A stretch of DNA of 64,000 nt from Jannaschia rubra (GTDB lineage Bacteria; Pseudomonadota; Alphaproteobacteria; Rhodobacterales; Rhodobacteraceae). The first letter of the stretch is position 1; every line of letters starts with the position of its first letter. The stretch spans positions 62,001 to 126,000 of the forward strand of contig NZ_CXPG01000013.1 in NCBI RefSeq assembly GCF_001403735.1, read 5' to 3'. A program made the position numbers and the translations under genes. The notes beneath the pieces are model-generated. The model was given only the letters and a program-made list of their open reading frames with translations, was not told the DNA's origin and searched no databases. Positions 35,731 to 44,408 of the stretch are shown piece by piece.

Positions 35731-37053
35731 TCAGACCGCGACGTTCGGCGACGGCGGCGGGATGCGCCCATCGGGCGGAAGGTCCGCATTGGCCGGGCGA
35801 CGGCGGGGACGTTTGGAGGCCGCGGCCCCGTCGTCGATGAAATCGAGAACCAGCGGCCGGATGTTCCGCCGCCACGAGGCACCCGCGAAGATGCCGTAGT
35901 GACCGGCCTCCGGCTCGATGTAGTTGGTCTTCCGATCGTCCGGCACACCCGTCAGCAGGTCAAGCGCCGCAACGCATTGTCCGGGCGCCGAGATGTCATC
36001 CTTGCCGCCTTCGACCGTCATCACGGCGACCTTGGTGATCGCGCCGATATCGACGGGATGGCCTTCCACTGTGAACTCGTTGCGGGCGATCTCCAGCCCT
36101 TTGAAGATGCGTTCGACCGTCGAAAGGTAGAATTCCGCCGGCATGTCCATTACGGCGAGGTATTCGTCGTAGAACTGGTTGTGCCGGTCATGTTCCGAGG
36201 ATTTTCCCTCGGCCACGCGCAGGATCTGGTCGCGGAACGACGCCATGTGCGTGTCCGCGTTCATCGTGATGAAGGACGCCAGCTGCACCAGCCCCGGGTA
36301 GACCTTGCGCCCCACGCCCGCATACTGAAAACCGACCTGCTGGATCATCGAATGTTCCAACTGGCCCATCGTGACGCGGCTGCCGAAGTCGGTCACGTCG
36401 GTCGCGGCGGCATCGGGGTCGATCGGACCACCGATCAGCGTCAGGGTGCGGGGCTGGGCATCCGGATCGCGTTCGGCCAGCAGGGCCGTAGCCGCTAGGG
36501 TCAGTGGGGCAGGCTGGCAGATGGCGATGACGTTGAGGTCGGGTCCCAGCTCCTTCATGAACTCCACGAGGTAGAGGGTGTAATCCTCGACATCGAACTT
36601 GCCTGCGCTGACCGGAATGTCCCGAGCATTGTGCCAGTCCGTCACCCAGACATCGGCATCCGGCAGCAGCGACACGACGGTCTTGCGAAGCAGCGTGGCG
36701 TAGTGACCGGACATGGGCGCGACCAGGAGGATGCGACGCGCCATCGGATCGCGGCCGTTCACGTTGAACTTGACCAGATCGCCGAAGGGTCGGCTGACGA
36801 CCACGTCCAGATCGACGACCATGTCGTGCCCGTCCTCGGAAGGAAGCGGCTCGATATCCCAGTCGGGCTTCACGATCATCCGGCTGAAGCTGCGTTCCAC
36901 CACCTCGCCCCAAGCGGCCATGAGGTTGAACATCGGGTTCGGCATCATGGCGAACGCGGGATACCTGCCGAAGGTGAGAGCAGTGCTTCCCAGCCAGGCG
37001 TTGGTATTACGGATCGTCTCGATCATGTCGTAGGCGGCCATGGTTCGTATCAT
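35731..37053 (-). CDS. phaZ: Intracellular polyhydroxyalkanoate depolymerase
   Basis: Mobilises stored PHA. I take the ATG at 37053, preceded by AGAAGGAA, for 440 residues; ATGs at 37086 and 37041 are alternatives. The alpha/beta-hydrolase nucleophile is the Cys in the box AICQPAPLT, as in PhaZa1 of Cupriavidus rather than a serine box. The PHB_depo_C region has VEGGKDDIS with the acid residue and AGHYGIFAG with the catalytic His. It is divergent from phaC, an arrangement common in Rhodobacteraceae. Confidence 0.92.
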   Translation of the reverse strand: MIRTMAAYDMIETIRNTNAWLGSTALTFGRYPAFAMMPNPMFNLMAAWGEVVERSFSRMIVKPDWDIEPLPSEDGHDMVVDLDVVVSRPFGDLVKFNVNGRDPMARRILLVAPMSGHYATLLRKTVVSLLPDADVWVTDWHNARDIPVSAGKFDVEDYTLYLVEFMKELGPDLNVIAICQPAPLTLAATALLAERDPDAQPRTLTLIGGPIDPDAAATDVTDFGSRVTMGQLEHSMIQQVGFQYAGVGRKVYPGLVQLASFITMNADTHMASFRDQILRVAEGKSSEHDRHNQFYDEYLAVMDMPAEFYLSTVERIFKGLEIARNEFTVEGHPVDIGAITKVAVMTVEGGKDDISAPGQCVAALDLLTGVPDDRKTNYIEPEAGHYGIFAGASWRRNIRPLVLDFIDDGAAASKRPRRRPANADLPPDGRIPPPSPNVAV

Positions 37054-37148
37054 GCGAATTCCTTCTGCCGGGTCAGGGGCAAACAACCCCTGTCAAACTT
37101 GTCTGCATCGGCTATGGTTGCAGGCATAGGTCATTTAGCAGTTGCAGC

Positions 37149-39020
37149 ATGGCTGCGGAAAGGCAAGCGATGGGCGCGGATGACGGAAGAAACGCTGCGG
37201 CAAGTGACGGAGACGACACGACGACTGTACCAGGGACGGAGGCATTGGACCGGTTGACGTCCAACCTCGCCCGGATGGACGAGTTGACGAAGCGCCTGGT
37301 CGCGGCCCTGGGCAGCAGGCGTCCGGCGAACCACGGCCTTCAGGGTCCTGGACCGGAGGTCTATGCCAAGGCCATGGCCGCCTATTGGACGGAAATGGCC
37401 ACGAACCCCGGCAAGCTGATCGAACGGCAGGTCGGCTACTGGGGGGAGGCCCTCAAGCATGCGGTCCAAGCGCAAGCCGCACTGACGTCCGGCACGCCGG
37501 CCGCCCCGAATGACGAACAACCCAAGGACCGGCGCTTTTCCAACCCCATGTGGTCCGAGCATCCCTATTACAATTTTCTCAAGCAGCAGTACCAGATCAG
37601 CGCGAATGCGATCCGCGACACCGTCCAGTCACTGGAAGGACTGGAAGGCAACGACAAGCGCCGGGTGGAATTCTTCAGCCAGCAGATCGTGGACCTGTTC
37701 AGTCCGACGAACTTCCTGGCGACCAATCCCGAAGCCATGCAGCGCGCCGTCGAGACGGAGGGCGACAGCCTCGTCCGCGGGCTTGAGAACCTTGTCCGCG
37801 ACATCGAGGCCAATCAGGGCGACTGGCTTGTCACCCTCTCGGACCCTGATGCGTTCCAGGTCGGTGGCAACATCGCCACGACAGAAGGCAGCGTCGTCTT
37901 CCGCAATCGTATGTTCGAGCTCATCCAGTATGCGCCCACGACGGACAAGGTCCATTCCGTCCCCATCGTCCTGTTTCCGCCCTGGATCAACAAGTACTAC
38001 ATTCTGGACCTGAAGCCGCAGAACTCGCTGGTGAAGTGGATCGTCGATCAGGGCTACACCTTGTTCGTCGTCAGTTGGGTGAACCCGGACGAAAGCCATG
38101 CGGATGTCACGCTCGGGGACTATGTCGAACAGGGCTTCCTGACGGCGATCGAGGAAGCCAAGAAGATCACCGATCAGACGCAGGTGAACGCCATCGGCTA
38201 CTGCATCGGTGGCACGACCCTCTCGGCGACGCTGGCCCTGATGGCGCGACGGGGAGACAAGTCGGTCAAATCGGCGACCTTCTTCACGACGCTCGCCGAT
38301 TTCGAGGATCCGGGTGAGATGGGCGTGTTCCTCGACGATGACTTCATCGACGGGATCGAGCGGGAAGGCCGCACGCGCGGCTATCTGGACAAGTTCTTCA
38401 TGGGCCGGACCTTCAGCTATCTGCGGTCCAACGATCTGGTCTACGGACCAGCGATCAAATCCTACATGCTGGGCGAGGCGCCTCCGGCGTTCGACCTGCT
38501 CTATTGGAACGGCGACGGGACGAACCTGCCGGGGCCGATGGTGACCGAGTACCTTCGCCGCCTGTGCATAGGGAACGAGCTCGCCACGACGGGCTTCGAC
38601 CTGTTGGGCGAAAAGGGCCTGACGCTTGCCGACGTCAAGGTTCCGCTCTGCGACATAGCCTGCGAAACGGACCACATCGCCCATTGGCGGGGCGCCTGGA
38701 GCACATGGAACAAGTTCGGGGCGAAGGACAAGACGTTCATCCTGTCCCAGTCAGGGCATATCGCGGGCATCGTGAACCCTCCGTCGAAGAAGAAATACGG
38801 GCATTACGTCAATGATGCGGATACCGCGACCGCCGACGACTGGTTCGCAGGGGCCGAGTTCCACGAAGGCTCCTGGTGGCCCAAGTGGGAGGAATGGCTG
38901 CGACCGCGCTCCGGTCGGAAGGTCGATGCGCGACAACCGGGCGACGACGACCATCCTGTGCTGATCGCGGCGCCTGGAACTTATGTCCTGCCCGAAGGTC
39001 GCGCACTCCAACAGGCATGA
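37149..39020 (+). CDS. phaC: Class I poly(R)-hydroxyalkanoic acid synthase
   Basis: Polymerises (R)-3-hydroxyacyl-CoA at the granule surface. 623 residues from the ATG at 37149; an in-frame ATG at 37170, with GGAAAGG upstream, may be the true start. The lipase-like box GYCIGG carries the catalytic Cys (Cys352 in the longer form). The catalytic Asp is in CETDHIAHW and the His in QSGHIAG. The N-terminal domain is variable, as usual. TGC-rich sequence just upstream may be a PhaR site. Confidence 0.95.
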   Translation: MAAERQAMGADDGRNAAASDGDDTTTVPGTEALDRLTSNLARMDELTKRLVAALGSRRPANHGLQGPGPEVYAKAMAAYWTEMATNPGKLIERQVGYWGEALKHAVQAQAALTSGTPAAPNDEQPKDRRFSNPMWSEHPYYNFLKQQYQISANAIRDTVQSLEGLEGNDKRRVEFFSQQIVDLFSPTNFLATNPEAMQRAVETEGDSLVRGLENLVRDIEANQGDWLVTLSDPDAFQVGGNIATTEGSVVFRNRMFELIQYAPTTDKVHSVPIVLFPPWINKYYILDLKPQNSLVKWIVDQGYTLFVVSWVNPDESHADVTLGDYVEQGFLTAIEEAKKITDQTQVNAIGYCIGGTTLSATLALMARRGDKSVKSATFFTTLADFEDPGEMGVFLDDDFIDGIEREGRTRGYLDKFFMGRTFSYLRSNDLVYGPAIKSYMLGEAPPAFDLLYWNGDGTNLPGPMVTEYLRRLCIGNELATTGFDLLGEKGLTLADVKVPLCDIACETDHIAHWRGAWSTWNKFGAKDKTFILSQSGHIAGIVNPPSKKKYGHYVNDADTATADDWFAGAEFHEGSWWPKWEEWLRPRSGRKVDARQPGDDDHPVLIAAPGTYVLPEGRALQQA

Positions 39021-39031
39021 GTAAAAAAATG

Positions 39032-39071
39032 CTGCATTGCAGAAAATGGGGTTGCAATGCCGCAGTGCAGC
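39032..39071 (+). promoter_or_regulatory. TGC-rich PhaR-type operators upstream of phaP
   Basis: CTGCATTGCAG (39032-39042) is an exact CTGC-N3-GCAG palindrome, followed by TTGCAATGC and CCGCAGTGCAGC (39060-39071). PhaR of Paracoccus is known to bind TGC-rich sites of this type in phasin promoters and release them when granules form. Confidence 0.65.
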
Positions 39072-39153
39072 ATTCATATCATCCTCAGCCGATGAGGAAC
39101 CGGCCCGATGGTCGGGCAGACCTCTCGACGCAACCGATGATGAGGAGGCTACA

Positions 39154-39615
39154 ATGGCCAACAAGACGCAAGATTTCACCAAGTACATGACCGACATGAT
39201 GGGCTCGTTCCCGGCGGACAACTCCGCGATGACCGAAGCGTTCAAGACGCAGGCCGCCTTCGCCGAGAAGATGTCGCGGGTTGCCCTGACGGCTGCCGAG
39301 CAGTCGGCCGAGATCAGCCACAAGTGGGCCCGTGAGACGCTGTCGAAGATGGCGCCGATGACCGCCGCCAAGGAAGAGCCGGCCGACTACGCCCGCTCGG
39401 TTTCGGACTTCGCCTCCGCCTCCGCCGAAGTCGCCGCCGAGAACATGGCCGCCTTCGCCGAGATCGCGAAGAAGGTTCAGATGGAAACCGTCGAACTGAT
39501 GATGGCCGCTGGCAAGGAAGCCCAGGAAGACGCCTCGGCCGCCGTGAAGAAGGCCACCAACGACGTCACTTCGGCCACCAAGAAGGCCCAGACCCCGACC
39601 TCGACCGTCAAGTAA
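39154..39615 (+). CDS. phaP: Phasin (PHA-granule surface protein)
   Basis: 153 residues, nearly all helical, alanine- and lysine-rich, with no cysteine. It begins MANKTQDFTKYMTDMM and has the phasin_2-like central pattern AAEQSAEISHKWARETL, ending in a lysine- and threonine-rich tail. It coats PHA granules. GAGGAG lies before the ATG. It lies between phaC and phaR, preceded by PhaR-type operators and followed by a strong terminator, consistent with high, granule-dependent expression. Confidence 0.9.
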   Translation: MANKTQDFTKYMTDMMGSFPADNSAMTEAFKTQAAFAEKMSRVALTAAEQSAEISHKWARETLSKMAPMTAAKEEPADYARSVSDFASASAEVAAENMAAFAEIAKKVQMETVELMMAAGKEAQEDASAAVKKATNDVTSATKKAQTPTSTVK

Positions 39616-39636
39616 ATTGCGGACGACGGATTGACG

Positions 39637-39664
39637 GGGCGGAACCTTCGGGTTCCGCCCTTTT
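39637..39664 (+). terminator. Terminator after phaP
   Basis: GGGCGGAACC (39637-39646) and GGTTCCGCCC (39651-39660) pair perfectly around a TTCG tetraloop, followed by TTTT. Confidence 0.92.
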
Positions 39665-39698
39665 CGTTTGCGCTTCGATTCCATCCCGCTAGGCTGTG

Positions 39699-39709
39699 CT
39701 GCACCGCAA
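39699..39709 (+). promoter_or_regulatory. PhaR-type operator upstream of phaR
   Basis: CTGCACCGCAA is a near-palindrome of the CTGC-N3-GCAG type, 17 bases before phaR, suggesting autoregulation. Confidence 0.5.
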
Positions 39710-39726
39710 CACGAAGGGGATCGATC

Positions 39727-40299
39727 ATGGCCGGGGAATCGAAACCGCTTCTGATCAAGCGCTACGCCAGTCGGCGGCTCTACAATACCGAGACGAGCGA
39801 CTACGTCACGCTCGAGGATATTGCAGGCTTCATTCGGGCAGGGCGCGAGGTTCAGATCGTCGACCTCAAGTCCGGGGATGACCTCACGCGGTCATACCTC
39901 CTTCAGATCATCGCCGAACACGAGAGCAAGGGCGAATCGGTCCTGCCCCTGGGGGTCTTGACGGACCTTGTCCGCAGTTACACCGGAGCTGCCCACTCCA
40001 TCGTGCCGGATTTCCTCGCCTCGAGCTTCGAGATGCTCCGGTCTGGACAGTCCAAGATGATCGAGAACATGTCAGTAATGAACCCGATGACCAAGATGCC
40101 CGGTTTCAAGGCCATGCAGGAACAGCAGGCCGCCTTCTTCAAGGCGATGACCGGGACTTGGGTCGACCCGGCAGACGCATCTGACGGAAAAGGCGGCCCG
40201 CTCGAGGATCGCACCGAAAGCCAGTCGAAGGCGGAACTCGAAGCGATCCGTAAGCAACTGGCCGAGATGCAGACGATGCTGGCGAAGATGAACAAGTAG
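39727..40299 (+). CDS. phaR: PHA synthesis repressor PhaR
   Basis: 190 residues. The N-terminal DNA-binding domain has the family signature LIKRYASRRLYNTETSDYVTLEDIA. The middle part contains YLLQIIAEHESKG, and the C-terminus is helical with a final coiled-coil-like stretch. PhaR represses phaP and itself and is released by binding to PHA. Its own terminator-separated unit with an operator upstream fits this model. Confidence 0.94.
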   Translation: MAGESKPLLIKRYASRRLYNTETSDYVTLEDIAGFIRAGREVQIVDLKSGDDLTRSYLLQIIAEHESKGESVLPLGVLTDLVRSYTGAAHSIVPDFLASSFEMLRSGQSKMIENMSVMNPMTKMPGFKAMQEQQAAFFKAMTGTWVDPADASDGKGGPLEDRTESQSKAELEAIRKQLAEMQTMLAKMNK

Positions 40300-40300
40300 A

Positions 40301-40320
40301 CGGGGGTCCCCGGACCCCCG
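40301..40320. terminator. Stem-loop between convergent phaR and 40332 gene
   Basis: CGGGGGTC and GACCCCCG form an eight-pair stem around CCCG. No T tract is seen on either side. Confidence 0.4.
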
Positions 40321-40331
40321 ATCCTGTCGCG

Positions 40332-41543
40332 TCACTCCGCCGGAACGTAACGCTCCATCAGAAGACGCACGTTGCCGCGCGCACCCTCCCCGAACAGGCG
40401 CACGGCCATGGTATAGCTGCCGGGCATCATTCGCGTGACGAGGAAACTGTCGAGCCCGTTCGGCCCGTCGTCGTTTTCGCCCACGCGGCGGCCGACGCGA
40501 TCGAACAGGATGATCGACGGATCCGATCCGTTGCCGATGGCCTCGGCGACGAACAGACCGCCTTCGGGCATGTCGAACCTGAACCATTGCGCCGACGACG
40601 AGACGTCGACGTCGCGCAGGATGCTGGTGGACAGGGTGCCGAGGTCGGTCACCGAAACGGCGTCCTCGGGCGTGGGTGCGAATTCGGCGTTGTTGAGGCG
40701 ACGCAGCCGTTCGGCGGCGGCATCGAACAGGTCGAGCGTCACCGTCATTTGGTTCTGCCCTCCGTTGTAGTCCTCGACCTCCACGCAGTATTCGCCGGGG
40801 GCAAGCGGTGCTGTCATGTCGATCCGGCTGTTCAAGCCGTCGAAATCGTCGTTTTCGGCGAGCAGGGTGCCGCCGGTGTCCCGCAGTCGGATCACCGGGT
40901 CGCCTGCGTCGCTGCTGGCGGAGATCGACAGGGGCAATTCCTCCGCCAGCGAAAACCCATAGGCGGCAGGCAAGCCAACGGCCTCCAGCCCGTCGCCCAA
41001 GTTGCCACGCAGCAGATCGCGGCCCAGCATCGCGGTATCGGGCTGGAAGCATCCCGTGCCGCCCGTCATCTGCAGGGGCGTCACCGGCGGCGCGGCGGCC
41101 GTGGGGAAGGTCTGGTCGGACCGGCCGATCTGAACGGAGACATCCGTCACGCCGGATTCGTAACTGCGTGCGGCCAGGCAATAGGACCCAGGCTCCAGCG
41201 TCGCCTGGACACGACTTCCGAAGTTCCCGCCGGAGTCGTCGTCGGCGGCAACCTCGGCCCCCTCGGCATCGTAAAGTGCGATGTAAGGGTCGCCCGCAGG
41301 CACCGCCGCGACGTCGACGCGGACGTCGGTGGGTGTCGAAAGGGTGAACATGCGGACGAGATGCCCCGCGATGGGGACCTGCCCCTCAAGGTCGAACAGG
41401 TCCGGCGTGGTGGACACGTCCGACGATGCCTCGTCTCCGCCGACCCATTCGCCAACCATGCTGATGCCGCCACAGATCGTCGTCTGCGCGACCGCAGTCG
41501 CTGGCGTCACCGCGAGGGCCGTTCCCAAAAGGATGTATCTCAT
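40332..41543 (-). CDS. Secreted protein with three PPC-like beta repeats
   Basis: 403 residues with a signal peptide (cleavage probably after AVAQ, about residue 20). The mature part contains three copies of a beta-sandwich-like unit, each with DP.I.L.D..G..V.E.DD followed by L.PGSY....: the units are near residues 85-125, 215-260 and 345-390. This resembles the bacterial pre-peptidase C-terminal (PPC) domain. No peptidase domain or other enzyme motif is present, so it is probably a periplasmic or extracellular binding protein. It is monocistronic. Confidence 0.7.
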   Translation of the reverse strand: MRYILLGTALAVTPATAVAQTTICGGISMVGEWVGGDEASSDVSTTPDLFDLEGQVPIAGHLVRMFTLSTPTDVRVDVAAVPAGDPYIALYDAEGAEVAADDDSGGNFGSRVQATLEPGSYCLAARSYESGVTDVSVQIGRSDQTFPTAAAPPVTPLQMTGGTGCFQPDTAMLGRDLLRGNLGDGLEAVGLPAAYGFSLAEELPLSISASSDAGDPVIRLRDTGGTLLAENDDFDGLNSRIDMTAPLAPGEYCVEVEDYNGGQNQMTVTLDLFDAAAERLRRLNNAEFAPTPEDAVSVTDLGTLSTSILRDVDVSSSAQWFRFDMPEGGLFVAEAIGNGSDPSIILFDRVGRRVGENDDGPNGLDSFLVTRMMPGSYTMAVRLFGEGARGNVRLLMERYVPAE

Positions 41544-41798
41544 TCCCGTCCCTCAACGTCGATCCGATGTCGGCCCGAAGTTAGGCGCCACCCGTTCCAA
41601 GGGCAATGGGATCGGGCGACCGGGCCGAAGACCTCTGCCGGCACGCTGCGCCTTCCGGTCCAGAGCGGCTGTCGGCAATGTCGCGGCTGAGCGCGTCCTT
41701 CCTGCATCACATTGATAACAAATGGCTGCAGCCCGACAGCCAGTGCTTCCAATGTCCTGGCCTGTCGCGGCAAGCTAGGAACGGGGAGGCTCACTGTC

Positions 41799-43064
41799 AT
41801 GGGCAACACGTTCTTCGGCGCGATCGCGGACGATTTTACCGGGGCGACCGATCTGGCCGCCATGTTGGCTCGGGCGGGCATGCCCGTCACGCTTCGCATC
41901 GGCCTTCCCCAGAACGGCGATTCCACGGCTTTCGAGGTGATCGCCCTCAAGATCCGCACCGCCCCGCCCGAGGATGCCATCGCCGAAGCGCGCGCCGCCC
42001 TGCGCTGGCTTCGCGCGCGGGGGGCGCGCCGGATCTTCTGGAAATACTGCTCCACCTTCGACAGCACGGCACGCGGCAACATCGGGCCCGTGGCCGACGC
42101 GCTGATGTCGGACATGAATGTCGACAGGACCGTGCATTGCCCGGCCTTCCCCGAGAACGGGCGCCGGGTCTTCATGGGCAACCTGTTCGTGGGGGAGCAA
42201 CCGCTCGACGAGTCCCCGATGAAGGATCATCCGCTGACGCCCATGCGAGATGCGAGCCTCGTGCGCCTGTTGTCGCCGCAGGTCCGGCGGCAGGTGGGGC
42301 AGGTGACCTTTCCGACGGTCCGCCGCGGCAGCGATGCGGTGCGCGATGCGCTGGAGCGGCCATCCGGTCATATCATTCTCGACGCGGTCGAAAGCGACGA
42401 TCTGACGACCCTCGCCGCGGCCATTCACGACATGCCGCTGATTTGTGGCGGCTCCGCCATCGCCCAACCGCTGCCGGTGCTCTGGCGCGAGGCAGGGGCC
42501 TTCGTACAGGCCGCGCCCGAGCCTTTGCCACGCCCCGCGCCCGGCCGGATCGTCCTGTCGGGGTCCTGCTCGGCCATGACGCGCGCGCAGGTCGGACATT
42601 ACCTGGACCATGCCGCCGGATACAGGCTCGACCCGCTGGAGCTTGCGCGCGGCGGTCTGGCCGAAGCGCGCAGCTGGTTGCAGACGCAGAAGGCAGATAC
42701 CCCCAAGATCATCTTCGCCACGGCCGAACCGAAATCGGTCGCCGCCGCGCAGGAGGCGCTGGGCGTCGCGCGGGCAGGTGCTCTGGTCGAGGATGCGCTG
42801 GCGCAGCTCGCGATCGACGCGCGTGCGATGGGCATGGGCCGGATCGTGGTCGCGGGGGGTGAGACCAGCGGCGCGGTTACCAACGCGCTCAAGGTCGATC
42901 GTCTGCGGATCGGGCCCGAAATCGCGCCGGGCGTGCCGTGGTGCTTTGCCGGTGACGGCACGGCGCTGGCGCTCAAATCCGGCAACTTCGGCGCGGAGAC
43001 GTTCTTCGACGACGCCTTCGCGTTGCTGGACGCCGAACCGGCGACAGCGAACGCGGCGCCATAG
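41799..43064 (+). CDS. Four-carbon acid sugar kinase, OtnK-like (DUF1537 family)
   Basis: 421 residues from the ATG at 41799, with GGGGAGG ten bases before. The N-terminus FFGAIADDFTGATDLA is the classical OtnK/DUF1537 opening. The second half has LSGSCSAMT, and the C-terminal nucleotide-binding domain has VAGGETSGAV. The family phosphorylates 3-oxo-tetronate, L-threonate or D-erythronate derivatives. The usual partner genes (aldolase otnC, isomerase otnI, a dehydrogenase or transporter) are not next to it, so the specific substrate is open. Confidence 0.87.
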   Translation: MGNTFFGAIADDFTGATDLAAMLARAGMPVTLRIGLPQNGDSTAFEVIALKIRTAPPEDAIAEARAALRWLRARGARRIFWKYCSTFDSTARGNIGPVADALMSDMNVDRTVHCPAFPENGRRVFMGNLFVGEQPLDESPMKDHPLTPMRDASLVRLLSPQVRRQVGQVTFPTVRRGSDAVRDALERPSGHIILDAVESDDLTTLAAAIHDMPLICGGSAIAQPLPVLWREAGAFVQAAPEPLPRPAPGRIVLSGSCSAMTRAQVGHYLDHAAGYRLDPLELARGGLAEARSWLQTQKADTPKIIFATAEPKSVAAAQEALGVARAGALVEDALAQLAIDARAMGMGRIVVAGGETSGAVTNALKVDRLRIGPEIAPGVPWCFAGDGTALALKSGNFGAETFFDDAFALLDAEPATANAAP

Positions 43065-43082
43065 CGGGCGAAGGCCCCGCGC

Positions 43083-43520
43083 CTAGCGTTCGATCGGAAT
43101 GGTAACCGGGCCGTCGTTCACCAGATGCACGGCCATGTCGGCGCCGAAGCGGCCGGTCTCGACGGTAACGCCTTCGGCACGCATGGCCGCGACGAAACGG
43201 TTGTAAAGCGTCTCGCCGTCCCCGGGGGCGGCTGCGGTCGAAAAGCCAGGTCTGTTCCCGCGTGAAGTATCGGCGGCCAGGGTGAACTGGCTGATGACCA
43301 GCGCTTCGCCGCCTGTATCAAGTATGGAGCGGTTCATCCGCCCGTCGTCGTCAGGAAAGATCCGCAGTCGCGCGATGCGCCCCGCCAGCGCGTCGGCGTT
43401 CGCCTTATCGTCGTCCTGCATCGCACAGACGAGGATCAGCAGGCCCGGCCCGCATCGGCCGACGGTCTCGCCGTCGATGTCCACATAGGCGTGGCTGACC
43501 CGCTGGACGACGGCCTTCAC
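43083..43520 (-). CDS. dtd: D-aminoacyl-tRNA deacylase (GTG start)
   Basis: Removes D-amino acids mischarged onto tRNA. The GTG at 43520 overlaps the PfkB stop and gives 145 residues, the standard Dtd length, starting [18 protein letters not shown]. The catalytic motifs [17 protein letters not shown] and NDGPVT are intact. It is the last gene of the operon that begins at 49969. Confidence 0.95.
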   Translation of the reverse strand: MKAVVQRVSHAYVDIDGETVGRCGPGLLILVCAMQDDDKANADALAGRIARLRIFPDDDGRMNRSILDTGGEALVISQFTLAADTSRGNRPGFSTAAAPGDGETLYNRFVAAMRAEGVTVETGRFGADMAVHLVNDGPVTIPIER

Positions 43521-44398
43521 AGTTCGGCCCGCCAAGGCGGATTGGCCCCCGCACGGCCGACGGTGACGGCCGCGGCCGCGACGCCAAGGTCCAGCGCGGC
43601 ACGCAGGTCGGCGTCCGACGGAACGTTTCCATCCAGGGCCCCCGTATCGTGAAGCCCGGCCATGAACCCCGCGTTGAACGTGTCGCCCGCGCCGACGGTA
43701 TCCACCACCGTGACCCGCCGCGCCGGCACATGGACCTCACCCTTCGCGGTGATCGCGCGCACGCCCGACGCTCCCTCGGTCAGGCAGACGACATCGACTC
43801 CGGCGGCAAGCACGTCGCCCGTTCCCATCCCAAGCCATGCAAGATCCTCATCCGACAGCTTGACGATGTCCGCCACGGCGAACAGGCGATCCAGGCGGGC
43901 GCGGAATGCGGCTTCGTCCTTGATGAACCCCGGCCGGATGTTCGGGTCTATCATTACGGGCAGGTCCGGGCGCGACAAGGCCAGCGCCTCGTAGGCGGCG
44001 GCGCAGGGCTCCACGGCCAGACTGATGCCACCGATGAACAGCGCGGCGATGCCAGCCATGTCGGGCGCATCCTGCGGGGACAGCATCCGACCTGCCGTAT
44101 TTTCGTCGTAGAAGGCGTATTCCGCCTGTCCGTCGGTCAGCGTCACGAAGGCCAGCGTCGTAGGCCGCTCGCTGACCGCCGCCCGGTTCTCGACCCCCGA
44201 GGCGGCCAGCGCGTCCGACAACCGCTGACCGAACAGGTCCGACGAAAGCCCCGTGTGCAGCGCGACCGGCGCGCCCAGCCGGCCGAGCGCGATGGCCGTG
44301 TTGAACACCGCGCCGCCCGTCGCGGGATAGAATCCCGGCCCGTCGGCGGTGTCACGCGGCAGCATGTCTATCAGGGCCTCGCCCGCACAAAGGATCAT
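43517..44398 (-). CDS. PfkB-family carbohydrate kinase
   Basis: 293 residues. The N-terminal [11 protein letters not shown] and [15 protein letters not shown] are the ribokinase/fructokinase pattern, and the C-terminal anion-hole motif [13 protein letters not shown] contains the catalytic base. A fructokinase-like role is the best guess; neighbours do not identify the sugar. Its stop overlaps dtd (GTGA). It lies ten bases after the zinc-ribbon gene, so it shares a transcript. Confidence 0.9.
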   Translation of the reverse strand: MILCAGEALIDMLPRDTADGPGFYPATGGAVFNTAIALGRLGAPVALHTGLSSDLFGQRLSDALAASGVENRAAVSERPTTLAFVTLTDGQAEYAFYDENTAGRMLSPQDAPDMAGIAALFIGGISLAVEPCAAAYEALALSRPDLPVMIDPNIRPGFIKDEAAFRARLDRLFAVADIVKLSDEDLAWLGMGTGDVLAAGVDVVCLTEGASGVRAITAKGEVHVPARRVTVVDTVGAGDTFNAGFMAGLHDTGALDGNVPSDADLRAALDLGVAAAAVTVGRAGANPPWRAEL

Positions 44399-44408
44399 CG
44401 ACCCCTCC

